Origin: Spirochaetales bacterium
GTDB lineage: Bacteria > Spirochaetota > GWE2-31-10 > MWDO01
Reading direction: 5' to 3'
Length of the DNA stretch: 62,845 nt
NCBI GenBank assembly: GCA_017540815.1
Contig: JAFYAI010000012.1
Span: 1-62,845 of the forward strand
The position numbers were made by a program, and so were the translations under genes. Shown in pieces: positions 42,150 to 49,579 of this stretch. The notes under the pieces were generated by a model that saw only the letters and a program-made list of their open reading frames with translations, ran no database searches and was not told where the DNA came from. Positions within the stretch are counted from its first letter, which is position 1. Every line of letters starts with the position of its first letter.

Positions 42150-43826
42150 TCAAAACCCGATTTTAAATTTCTTCTCGCCGAGTTTTTCATTCGTGCAGAG
42201 TTCAATAAGCTCGTTATAGTCGGCGTGTCGGCCGGTAATAATCTCATCCATCTCAACTTTACGGGCAATGTTATCTATCTGACCGCCGCTGAAATCATAG
42301 GCTCCGGCTATCGTTTCCAATGATTTGTCGTCAAGCCAGTTCAGTTTGTTCTTCCAGATTTTTTTCTTCGCTTCGATTGACGGATTGTCAAATTTCACTT
42401 TGAATAAAAACCGCCGCTCGAATGCCGCATCAAGATTGTCAGCGAGGTTTGTCGTGGCAATCATTATCCCTTCAAATTTCTCCATTTCTTCGAGAATGAT
42501 ATTCTGCATCGCATTCTCAGTCTGAGCAACATTGCTGCTTGAAGTGTCTTTTCGCTTGGAGAGAATGCCGTCGGCCTCGTTAAACAGCAAAATCGGAATG
42601 CGGGTATCACCTGACCTGCGGCACATTTTGCACAAATCACGATAATCAGTAAAAATCTTCTTAATAATCTTCTCACTCTCACCGAACCAGCAAGACTTGG
42701 ATGCACTTATATCGACTCGGAGAATCTTCCTGCCCGTTGCTTTGGCAATCTGGAAAGCACTCTCAGTTTTGCCCGTTCCGGGAGCTCCGTAGAGAAGCAC
42801 AGCAACGCCTTTATTCATTCCCTTCTCAGTAAGACGATTCTGAATCTGAACAAAAGTATCCTCGGAAACAATATCTTTGAGCCGCAGCATTTGATGTTCA
42901 TTCTCATCAGAGTAAAACATATCTTTGTGAATGATGCTGTCAGGACTGATAATATCTGCTCCTTTTATCGATTTAGTGTAATATTTAAGGTCATCACCAA
43001 GGAGCATCTGCTTGGCATTGTATGTCAGAGTCAGTGTTGCATCGTTAATTGACTCTTTTTTGATAAACTCTATCAGATCGGATGCAAACAAAACATTGCT
43101 CTCATTCATAAATTCTGCAAAATGCTCCCGTGCACCGGCTCGACCGTAAGTCGCATTCAATGTCGCAACCAAATCGGATTCATCACGCTTCAGAAAGTCA
43201 TTGCATACATTGTAAAAAAATATTCTCTGTTCAATGTCAGGCACAAGAGCATTTATGTGGCTGATGAACTCAAGTTCAGCGAAGTTCTCCTCTGCCCGAT
43301 CTATCACTGCTGAGATGTCGCCACGTCTCATGCGTCTTTCCAATCTATCAAATAATTGTGCGATTTCTCCAAAAAAGCCATATACCGTCTGATCTGTCTC
43401 ATCAGCGGCGATCTCAATCGGTTTATTATTCAGGATGCAGTCAATCAACTCTTTGTTCAACTCAAATATATTACACAACTCCATGTTGCCGGCAATGCGA
43501 TAGCTGCCGTTATGACGGATATAATGTTTCCCAACAAGTGATGATATATCATCCCAATATGTCAAAGCAGTCATTATGGAGCAGTCGAAAAACCTTGCTA
43601 TGTCTCTTACGGAACACTGTTCCTCCATATCGTCAAAACAATATGATACTATCGCACACAGCATATAAGTCTCATTCTCGTCAGTACCGAAATATTCATT
43701 CAATTTTTCAACACTCTCCGTCAATTCCGCACTCTTCCTTATTTTCAGCTTGGAATCTTTAAGTTTCTCAGAAACTTTTGCTATCGCCTTAACAACATTG
43801 AAATTAATTGATTTTTCCTGCGTCAT
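42150..43826 (-). CDS. AAA+ ATPase with N-terminal helical region
   Basis: 558 residues with RBS AAGGAG. Residues 1-320 are helical, with a winged-helix-like stretch (CSVRDIARFFDCSIMTALTY). The AAA module covers about 340-540: Walker A LLYGAPGTGKTESAFQIA, Walker B ILLFNEADGILSKR (Asn-Glu instead of Asp-Glu), sensor 1 GIMIATTNLADNL, arginine finger LDAAFERRFLFKVKF and sensor 2 GGQIDNIARK. It resembles ATPases of the SpoVK/CbbX-like or FtsH-like classical AAA group that remodel protein complexes. Partner unknown; it sits between LRR genes. Confidence 0.88.
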   Translation of the reverse strand: MTQEKSINFNVVKAIAKVSEKLKDSKLKIRKSAELTESVEKLNEYFGTDENETYMLCAIVSYCFDDMEEQCSVRDIARFFDCSIMTALTYWDDISSLVGKHYIRHNGSYRIAGNMELCNIFELNKELIDCILNNKPIEIAADETDQTVYGFFGEIAQLFDRLERRMRRGDISAVIDRAEENFAELEFISHINALVPDIEQRIFFYNVCNDFLKRDESDLVATLNATYGRAGAREHFAEFMNESNVLFASDLIEFIKKESINDATLTLTYNAKQMLLGDDLKYYTKSIKGADIISPDSIIHKDMFYSDENEHQMLRLKDIVSEDTFVQIQNRLTEKGMNKGVAVLLYGAPGTGKTESAFQIAKATGRKILRVDISASKSCWFGESEKIIKKIFTDYRDLCKMCRRSGDTRIPILLFNEADGILSKRKDTSSSNVAQTENAMQNIILEEMEKFEGIMIATTNLADNLDAAFERRFLFKVKFDNPSIEAKKKIWKNKLNWLDDKSLETIAGAYDFSGGQIDNIARKVEMDEIITGRHADYNELIELCTNEKLGEKKFKIGF

Positions 43827-43983
43827 TTCCTGCTCCTTATGATTATTTTTTATACCTTATTATAACCGATGACTCTATCATATTATGATAAAGTGAGAAT
43901 TTTTTTTCGTCCTCACCCCCTATCCTCCTCTCCACCGAAAATGATGACGAGGTGGAACTAAACTATATTATTCCTATTTAGTA

Positions 43984-44079
43984 TCTCTCCGACAGACATT
44001 ATAAACCAATCACGACGGTATTGTCCCCTCTCTATGCAGACCTGCATGGAGAGGAGATGCCGTAGGCAGGGGTGAGGTC
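43984..44079 (+). repeat. dispersed two-hairpin repeat, copy B
   Basis: Second copy, same orientation as A: CCCCTCTCT ... GGAGAGGAG, TGCC-GTA-GGCA, GGGGTGAGG. It lies in the 350-bp gap between the AAA gene and the 44179 gene. The other parts of that gap hold only the AAA promoter (TATAAT near 43860), a CTCACCCCC tract near 43915 and an imperfect hairpin at about 44083-44114. Confidence 0.85.
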
Positions 44080-44178
44080 TTGCGACACATACCTTCAGCA
44101 GTCACTGACGGTGTGTGTCCGGATTACTAAAATAATATAACCCCTTATTAATAACAAAATACACAATCTGACAACAAA

Positions 44179-44427
44179 TTATTGTTTTTTTTCTTCCATT
44201 CGTGACTTAACCAAAGAGGTCAAAGAGTCCAGCAGCTTCAACGCAGATTCTTCATTCAAATGTAAAAAATAATCTTTCACAATATCATCAAAAGATTTCT
44301 CTGTGAGTTCATTAAAAATTTTGTTATACAAGTTAAATCGATCACTAAATCTGTATGTCACGCCATTTATTGATACTGTAGCGTAACATATTCCGGGTCC
44401 CAAATACTTAACGGTTAAATCTTTCAT
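44179..44427 (-). CDS. small protein of unknown function (82 aa)
   Basis: 82 residues, RBS AAGGAGA. The first half is beta-like (MKDLTVKYLGPGICYATVSI, GVTYRFSDR); the second is helical and charged (FDDIVKDYFLHLNEESALKL). No family is recognised. Three promoters can be read on its strand: a near one (TATAAT 44459-44464 with TTTCAG), one shared with the 40243 gene (44521-44549) and a distal one with two iron-box-like operators (44615-44643). This is unusually rich control for so small a gene. Confidence 0.6.
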   Translation of the reverse strand: MKDLTVKYLGPGICYATVSINGVTYRFSDRFNLYNKIFNELTEKSFDDIVKDYFLHLNEESALKLLDSLTSLVKSRMEEKKQ

Positions 44428-44501
44428 AATAAAGTCTCCTTATTTACTCTACACACTTATTATAACCAGAAAAACTGGAAACTGAAAGTTTTTTAATAAA
44501 A

Positions 44502-44560
44502 TTTTACACATTTTTCTTACACTATATGTTATAAGATTTTTTTTGGCAAAAGGTCTAAAC
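44502..44560 (-). promoter_or_regulatory. promoter element shared with the 40243 gene (copy 2)
   Basis: Minus strand TTGCCA (44544-44549), 17 bp, TATAGT (44521-44526), inside a block of about 60 bp nearly identical to 40929-40990. Confidence 0.72.
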
Positions 44561-44582
44561 TGCTGTAAAATTTGCAACTTAT

Positions 44583-44643
44583 TTAGGTTATACACAACCT
44601 AATCTTCAAGGTTAAACATAACCTAAATAATGAGATTTGTCAA
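44583..44643 (-). promoter_or_regulatory. promoter with two DtxR-like operators
   Basis: TTAGGTTATACACAACCTAA (44583-44602) and AGGTTAAACATAACCT (44609-44624), centres 24 bp apart. The second covers the -10 box TATGTT (44615-44620) of a minus-strand promoter with TTGACA (44638-44643) at 17 bp. The sites are close to the DtxR/IdeR consensus. Confidence 0.68.
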
Positions 44644-44702
44644 GTACTTTTTTTAAAAATTTTTAAATTTTTTAGATTTTTTAAGTAGAAGAATTAAATC
44701 TA

Positions 44703-45986
44703 TTATATCTCCACATCCCCATCGGTGCAGTGAATAACTTTGGCAGGAATTTTATAATAACAATTTGTTCCTTTTTCTATCTTTTCCCATTGCTCTCTTG
44801 TTCCGCTGAATGTAATATTTTCAAGTGATGTACAGCCTGCAAATGCTCTGAATCCGATTGATGTTACTCTTTCAGGCAGTTGTATAGATTTCAGCTGTGT
44901 GCAGTGGTAAAATGCCTGTCTCCAGATTGATTTCACTCCTTCAGGCAATTGTATTGATTCCAGCGATGTACAGTTTTCAAATGTACCATCTCCGATTGAT
45001 TTCACTCCTTCAGGCAGTTGTATTGATTCCAACGATGTGCAGACTTTAAATGCACCTTCTCCGATTGATGTTACTCTTTCAGGCAGTTGTATTGATTTCA
45101 GCTGTCTGCAGCAGTAAAATGCCTGTCTCCCGATTGATGTCACTCCTTTAGGCAGTTGTATTGATTTTAGCGATGTGCAGACTTCAAATGCACCTTCTCC
45201 TATTGATGTTACTCCTTTAGGCAGTTGTATAGATTCCAGCGAGAAGCAGTTGCTAAATGCATCTTTCCCGATTGATTTCACTTCAGCAGGCAGTTCTATA
45301 GATTTCAGAGATTCGCAGCCCCAAAATGCAGCATTCCCGATTGATGTTACTCCTTTAGGCAGTTGTATAGATTTTAGCGATTTGCAGCCACTAAATGCAC
45401 TGCTTCCGATTGATGTTACTCCTTCAGACAGTTGTATAGATTCCAGCGATGTGCAGTTGCTAAATGCATCTTTCCCTATTGATGTTACTCCTTCAGACAG
45501 TTGTATCGATTTTAACGATTTGCAGGACCAAAATGCATCTTCTCCTATTGATGTCACTCCTTCAGTCACAAATACTGATTCAAATGAAGAAACATTGATT
45601 TCTTTGGAAATTTTATCTATAATGGCATATTTTCGTGCTTTGTATCCGAGATATTCAATGCGATTATCCCGACAGTATGTGACAACTTCTCCAACCGACG
45701 CTCCGCTGGATATGAAATCATACAGTTTGGTAAGTTTATCCTGTATTATTTGCCTTTGATTGATAATAGCTGAGTCGCTCAGGCTGATCTCAATACCGCT
45801 ATTTCCGATTGGGATAATCAGTACACAGTATTTTATAAAATGATATTGTTCATATTTGGCACCAAGCTGGGCAAGTATAATTTTGAGAATCGCTTGTGCG
45901 GTTACAGCATTCATCTCGGCGATTTTCTTTCGCTTGGCTTTTTCTTTTTCTTCCTTTGGGAAAATGTCGTTGTTTGTTTGTGACAT
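44703..45986 (-). CDS. TpLRR/BspA-type leucine-rich repeat protein 4
   Basis: 427 residues from ATG 45984-45986 (RBS GGAG). The start MSQTNNDIFPKEEKEKAKRK matches LRR protein 1. A 130-residue N-terminal domain is followed by eleven very regular 23-residue LRR_5 units, each close to SIQLPEGVTSIGEGAFKVCT. The shared tail SGTREQWEKIEKGTNCY ... VIHCTDGDVEI ends the protein. The 69-bp units are so alike in DNA that they must be kept uniform by recombination or recent expansion. No signal peptide. Confidence 0.9.
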   Translation of the reverse strand: MSQTNNDIFPKEEKEKAKRKKIAEMNAVTAQAILKIILAQLGAKYEQYHFIKYCVLIIPIGNSGIEISLSDSAIINQRQIIQDKLTKLYDFISSGASVGEVVTYCRDNRIEYLGYKARKYAIIDKISKEINVSSFESVFVTEGVTSIGEDAFWSCKSLKSIQLSEGVTSIGKDAFSNCTSLESIQLSEGVTSIGSSAFSGCKSLKSIQLPKGVTSIGNAAFWGCESLKSIELPAEVKSIGKDAFSNCFSLESIQLPKGVTSIGEGAFEVCTSLKSIQLPKGVTSIGRQAFYCCRQLKSIQLPERVTSIGEGAFKVCTSLESIQLPEGVKSIGDGTFENCTSLESIQLPEGVKSIWRQAFYHCTQLKSIQLPERVTSIGFRAFAGCTSLENITFSGTREQWEKIEKGTNCYYKIPAKVIHCTDGDVEI

Positions 45987-46002
45987 TCTTTCGTCTCCTA
46001 AA

Positions 46003-46072
46003 GCCTCATCCCCGCCTGCCACTCGGCAGGCTGCCCCTTCTCCATGCAAGCACGGAGAAGGGGCTTCATTAC
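46003..46072 (-). repeat. dispersed two-hairpin repeat, copy C (inverted)
   Basis: Opposite orientation to A and B: CCTCATCCCC, GCCTGCC-ACTC-GGCAGGC, then CCCCTTCTCC ... GGAGAAGGGG. It lies in the leader of LRR gene 4. Confidence 0.78.
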
Positions 46073-46113
46073 CTGTTTGGTGTCATCACGACAGTTTTAT
46101 AATAATAACTTTG

Positions 46114-46142
46114 ACGGAAAAAAGTCAAAGACTTTTTTCCGT
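46114..46142. terminator. hairpin ACGGAAAAAAGTC / GACTTTTTTCCGT
   Basis: A perfect 13-bp stem with AAA loop and flanking T/A runs ends the vWA gene on the minus strand. The right side (minus strand) gives TTGACT followed by TATTAT about 17-18 bp on, a promoter for LRR gene 4. A near copy is at 53085-53121. Confidence 0.72.
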
Positions 46143-46157
46143 TTTACAAAAATTGTC

Positions 46158-47528
46158 TCACTCCCCTCGCGGTATATATGTTGCCCGATTTCGTGCAATC
46201 TTTTTAATCTCATCTTTGCATTCTTCATACTCATGCTTGCCGCACAATACCCAGAGGACATCGATCGGACGCTTGGTGTTGAATGTCGGCAGAGGTGCAT
46301 AGCCGTCGGTGAAATAGATAAGTCCGTCGTATTCGGGATGAGCACAGTAATAGTCCGCAGCCGGCTGAAAGCTCGTGCCGCCCCGTCCGATAATCTTAAC
46401 TTCCGAGCGGGCTTTCTTCATCGGAATAGGTTCGCCTTTTAGCTCGGCATCGAACTGAATGACATCGAGTTTTTCAATGCCGTACTTGAAGAAGCGGTTA
46501 ATAATCGAGAAAAAGTTCGACAGACTCTCATTGGAGACCGAGCCGCTGACATCGACTGCGATAAGGAGATTGCTTGCAAGTGCGTAGCGGCTGCCCATCG
46601 CATCGAAACCGTAGCGGCGGCTCGGTTTCATCCGAGTCAGATAACGGCGGCTTGACAGCACCGATGTCCTAAAATGCGACAGCATCCGCCGATAATCCAT
46701 CTCAATACGGCAGCTTGCTTTGATAAGACTGACAAGATCTCCCGACATATTTCCCCATTGATTGGAGCGTTGTGCCTCTTCGATGATCTTGTTAATGTCG
46801 CAGCAGGTTTCTTCGTCTTCTTTCCATTCCACCGCAGTTTCATAAGACTGCCGGAGGATATTCTTCAGTTTATCACTTATGCCGGAGCCGCTGCCCTGAG
46901 CTGCATCTGCTGAGTTTTGGTCATCGCCGGACTCTCCACCGCCATTCTGACCGGCTTCGTCTTGATTGGGTTCTCCATTGCCGTTTTGGGTCTGTTCATC
47001 GCTGTCGCTGTCGCCGGATTCTCCGCTGTTTTGACCTTGCTCATTCTTAGCATCTTCATTTTGACTTCCGTGCTCAGCCTGTTCCATCAATGCGGTAAAC
47101 GCGGTAAGCGGCGGAACAAGATGCTTAATCTTCTCATAATATTCCTCGAAACAGAGGTTGTCCGGCAAGTCATATTCCAATCCATGAAGGAACTCTCTCG
47201 CCGCATCGCCTATGCGGCACGAATCGTTAATCGTCACATTGCTCGCCATCGCCATCACTATCGGGTTGGCGGCAGTCGGCTGACGCTGATACGGATGCTT
47301 TAGGAGAATGCGGATCACTTCGATTTTGAGACCTTCTTCGATAGTATCATCATCCATATTCTCCAAAATGTGCGGAGCATACTCAATCCTACGCTTGCCA
47401 ACACGAAACGGCACAGAGAGTTTGTCATTCGACACAAGAGCATGCGTGCAGAATGTCGGGAACAATACCGGTTCTGTGAGAAACCACTTGTCCGTGATTT
47501 TTTTGATTATCGCTTCCAGATTTTTCAT
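46158..47528 (-). CDS. vWA-like metallopeptidase-related protein (DUF2201/VWA-like)
   Basis: 456 residues. The N-terminal DUF2201 part has a zincin-like helix without the metal motif (LKIEVIRILLKHPYQRQ). An acidic, Gln/Asn/Gly-rich linker lies at about 175-235. The C-terminal VWA-like domain has NLLIAVDVSGSVSNESLS (MIDAS D-x-S-x-S), GGTSFQPAADYY and LIYFTDGYAPLP. Such proteins pair with MoxR AAA ATPases, which use them to reach targets. Start ATG overlaps the MoxR stop (47525-47528), so the two are a unit. Confidence 0.9.
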   Translation of the reverse strand: MKNLEAIIKKITDKWFLTEPVLFPTFCTHALVSNDKLSVPFRVGKRRIEYAPHILENMDDDTIEEGLKIEVIRILLKHPYQRQPTAANPIVMAMASNVTINDSCRIGDAAREFLHGLEYDLPDNLCFEEYYEKIKHLVPPLTAFTALMEQAEHGSQNEDAKNEQGQNSGESGDSDSDEQTQNGNGEPNQDEAGQNGGGESGDDQNSADAAQGSGSGISDKLKNILRQSYETAVEWKEDEETCCDINKIIEEAQRSNQWGNMSGDLVSLIKASCRIEMDYRRMLSHFRTSVLSSRRYLTRMKPSRRYGFDAMGSRYALASNLLIAVDVSGSVSNESLSNFFSIINRFFKYGIEKLDVIQFDAELKGEPIPMKKARSEVKIIGRGGTSFQPAADYYCAHPEYDGLIYFTDGYAPLPTFNTKRPIDVLWVLCGKHEYEECKDEIKKIARNRATYIPRGE

Positions 47529-48595
47529 ATTGAACTGATAAATTTCATTACCTTATTATACAGCGGTCCGCAGTGTTCGATTATGAACATTATCGCATTC
47601 TGATAAGTGCCCGACTGATAGCAGTTGGCGAAATGAGCCATCGCCTCGCGGTAATCTTCCATAAACAGCAGTTCATAATACGCTGTGAGATTATTCGTTA
47701 TTTTCGCAATGTCATTCGGCGTGTATGAGTCCGCTTCGATAAATCGGAACAGAGATTCATTGACTGCTGCGAAGTCCGGAGTAGTGTATTTCTTAATCTT
47801 GTCCTTGAGCTTGTCGAAGTCACCCAAGAGGATGTCCTTAGCCGACAGAAGTCTCAGCTTCGCAATCGACTCAATGAACTTTGATGCCGCCCCCATTCCG
47901 ACAATGCCGGCTGCCATTTTTTTAAGCAGGTCTTCCGACACATTTTCTTCCATTATATTGGAGATTCGCTGCCAGCCTCGGCGGTCGGGAGTTTTGTCCA
48001 ACCCCTGATCCTCGCGTTTGAATGCCGCACCGTCAAGCATGTCGGGATTCTCCGAGATGAAGTCTATAATATGCTGGTTAATGCCATTCTGAGCTGCCCA
48101 CAGCAGCCACTCCTCAACGGTCGGCCGAAACTCATATATGTTGAATCGGCTCACCAAAGCCGGATCGAGATCGGTCAGCTGATACTCCTCACCGTCATTA
48201 ACGGCACTGATTATTCTGCTGCCTTCGGGAAGTCGTTTGCCGGCGAGAGTTCGATTCAGAGTGAGATCCATTATTGTCTGCAGCACCTCAGGTCTTGCAC
48301 GATTGAGCTCATCGAGGAACAGCACAACCGGCTGATTGTCAGTCGGCCACCAATACGGCGGCATAAATGTTGTCTTGCCTGTCGCCTCATCCTTATTCGG
48401 CAGACCGATTAAGTCGCCCGGATCGCTCATCTGCCCCAAAAACAGTATTACTACCTTGTGTCCCTGTGCGGTGAAATATCGCTCCAAAATCTGTGATTTG
48501 CCGATACCGTGCCGCCCCGTGAGCATTATATTCTGCTCCGCCGGTGTTGCGGCAAGTATCTTTTGCAGTTCGCCTGCACTTATGCTGACTGACAT
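47525..48595 (-). CDS. MoxR-family AAA+ ATPase
   Basis: 356 residues with RBS GGAG. It shows Walker A MLTGRHGIGKSQIL, the loop DPGDLIGLPNKDE, Walker B VVLFLDELNRARPEVLQTIM with the typical ELNRA, sensor 1 RIISAVNDGEEY, arginine finger LDPALVSRFNIYEF and a lid domain. MoxR ATPases act as chaperones with vWA partners; the partner is the next gene. It is divergent from the NYN-like gene across a 130-bp AT-rich region with TATAAT boxes both ways. Confidence 0.92.
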   Translation of the reverse strand: MSVSISAGELQKILAATPAEQNIMLTGRHGIGKSQILERYFTAQGHKVVILFLGQMSDPGDLIGLPNKDEATGKTTFMPPYWWPTDNQPVVLFLDELNRARPEVLQTIMDLTLNRTLAGKRLPEGSRIISAVNDGEEYQLTDLDPALVSRFNIYEFRPTVEEWLLWAAQNGINQHIIDFISENPDMLDGAAFKREDQGLDKTPDRRGWQRISNIMEENVSEDLLKKMAAGIVGMGAASKFIESIAKLRLLSAKDILLGDFDKLKDKIKKYTTPDFAAVNESLFRFIEADSYTPNDIAKITNNLTAYYELLFMEDYREAMAHFANCYQSGTYQNAIMFIIEHCGPLYNKVMKFISSI

Positions 48596-48725
48596 CTTTG
48601 CTCCTTTTTTTGTTGAATGTTCTTGCTTGTATATTATAATACATATTTTGGTTTTTGTCTTGATTTTTTATACTTTTTGATATAATATGTATGATATAAT
48701 AATTTTTTTTAAGTAGGTTTATGAA

Positions 48726-49397
48726 ATGATTGATTTCTTCCAAACAATTAATATTAAACGATTTATTTTTGTAGATTGTGACAATGCAAGTAATGCTAAG
48801 TTATTTATTTTTTTCCTTATTAAGTATGAATATCTCAATCTTGAGACACAAGTTATTTGTTTTTTAGGAGCAAATCAAAACCAAAATACATGGTATAATA
48901 ATGCTATAAAATATATTCAATCTCAAAAATCAAAAAGTTCTTATAATATAACGCCAATTAGAATAAAAACAGAAGCTAATAATGCTTTAGATATGGTTAT
49001 TTCATCATATTGCGGGTTATCAATGGCTCAAAACTCTCATTCTGAATTTATTATTGTATCAAACGATAATGGTTATTCTTCTATCATTGAACATTTTACA
49101 ACTTTAGGAATTAACATTCAACAAAAACATTTAGATTTACAAGAACCCTCTGTACCAAAACAGAATAATACAGAAAACAATCCTATAAAAAATATATATA
49201 AGAAAATTGATGAAATAAAAGGCAAGTCAAAGGATTCCCTACCAATAAAGGAAAAATCATTTAAAAATTTCTTACTTTCTACATTTAGAAAAGAAATCAC
49301 AAAAGATAACATTAATGAAAAATATAAAACTGTTATTGAAGGATTAATAAAAGATGAAAAAATCAAAATAAACTTAAATAAAATTGAATGGCTTTGA
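48726..49397 (+). CDS. NYN/PIN-like RNase with lysine-rich tail
   Basis: 223 residues, encoded by markedly AT-rich DNA. The first 140 residues fit a NYN/Limkain-type PIN domain: RFIFVDCDNASNAKLF (first Asp cluster), EANNALDMVISSYCGLS (middle Asp) and FIIVSNDNGYSSIIEHFTTL (Asp before the last helix). The C-terminal part is Lys/Asn-rich and ends in a winged-helix-like stretch (FKNFLLSTFRKEITKDNINE) that may be an OST-HTH-like RNA-binding module. It likely cuts structured RNA. ATG 48726 overlaps a three-codon ATG AAA TGA. Foreign origin is probable. Confidence 0.75.
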   Translation: MIDFFQTINIKRFIFVDCDNASNAKLFIFFLIKYEYLNLETQVICFLGANQNQNTWYNNAIKYIQSQKSKSSYNITPIRIKTEANNALDMVISSYCGLSMAQNSHSEFIIVSNDNGYSSIIEHFTTLGINIQQKHLDLQEPSVPKQNNTENNPIKNIYKKIDEIKGKSKDSLPIKEKSFKNFLLSTFRKEITKDNINEKYKTVIEGLIKDEKIKINLNKIEWL

Positions 49398-49522
49398 GAA
49401 AAATAATACTATAAACTTAGTACTGAAAAAGGCTCTGCAGAGTATCTATCAGCATCACACCTGCCTTTGGCATCCCTGTCGACGGATTTATCCGATTTAT
49501 CAATCAATAATCCAGTTAGCTT

Positions 49523-49579
49523 CCCCTCTCCACAGTGGAGAAGGGTGTCAGCGGCTCGCAAGCCGCTGACGGGGTGAGG
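49523..49579 (+). repeat. dispersed two-hairpin repeat, copy D
   Basis: CCCCTCTCC-ACAGT-GGAGAAGGG, then GTCAGCGGCT-CGCA-AGCCGCTGAC and GGGGTGAGG. Same order as A, but the second hairpin has an entirely different and longer stem. It ends at the last base before the LRR gene 5 stop codon. Bases 49398-49522 show nothing. Confidence 0.8.
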
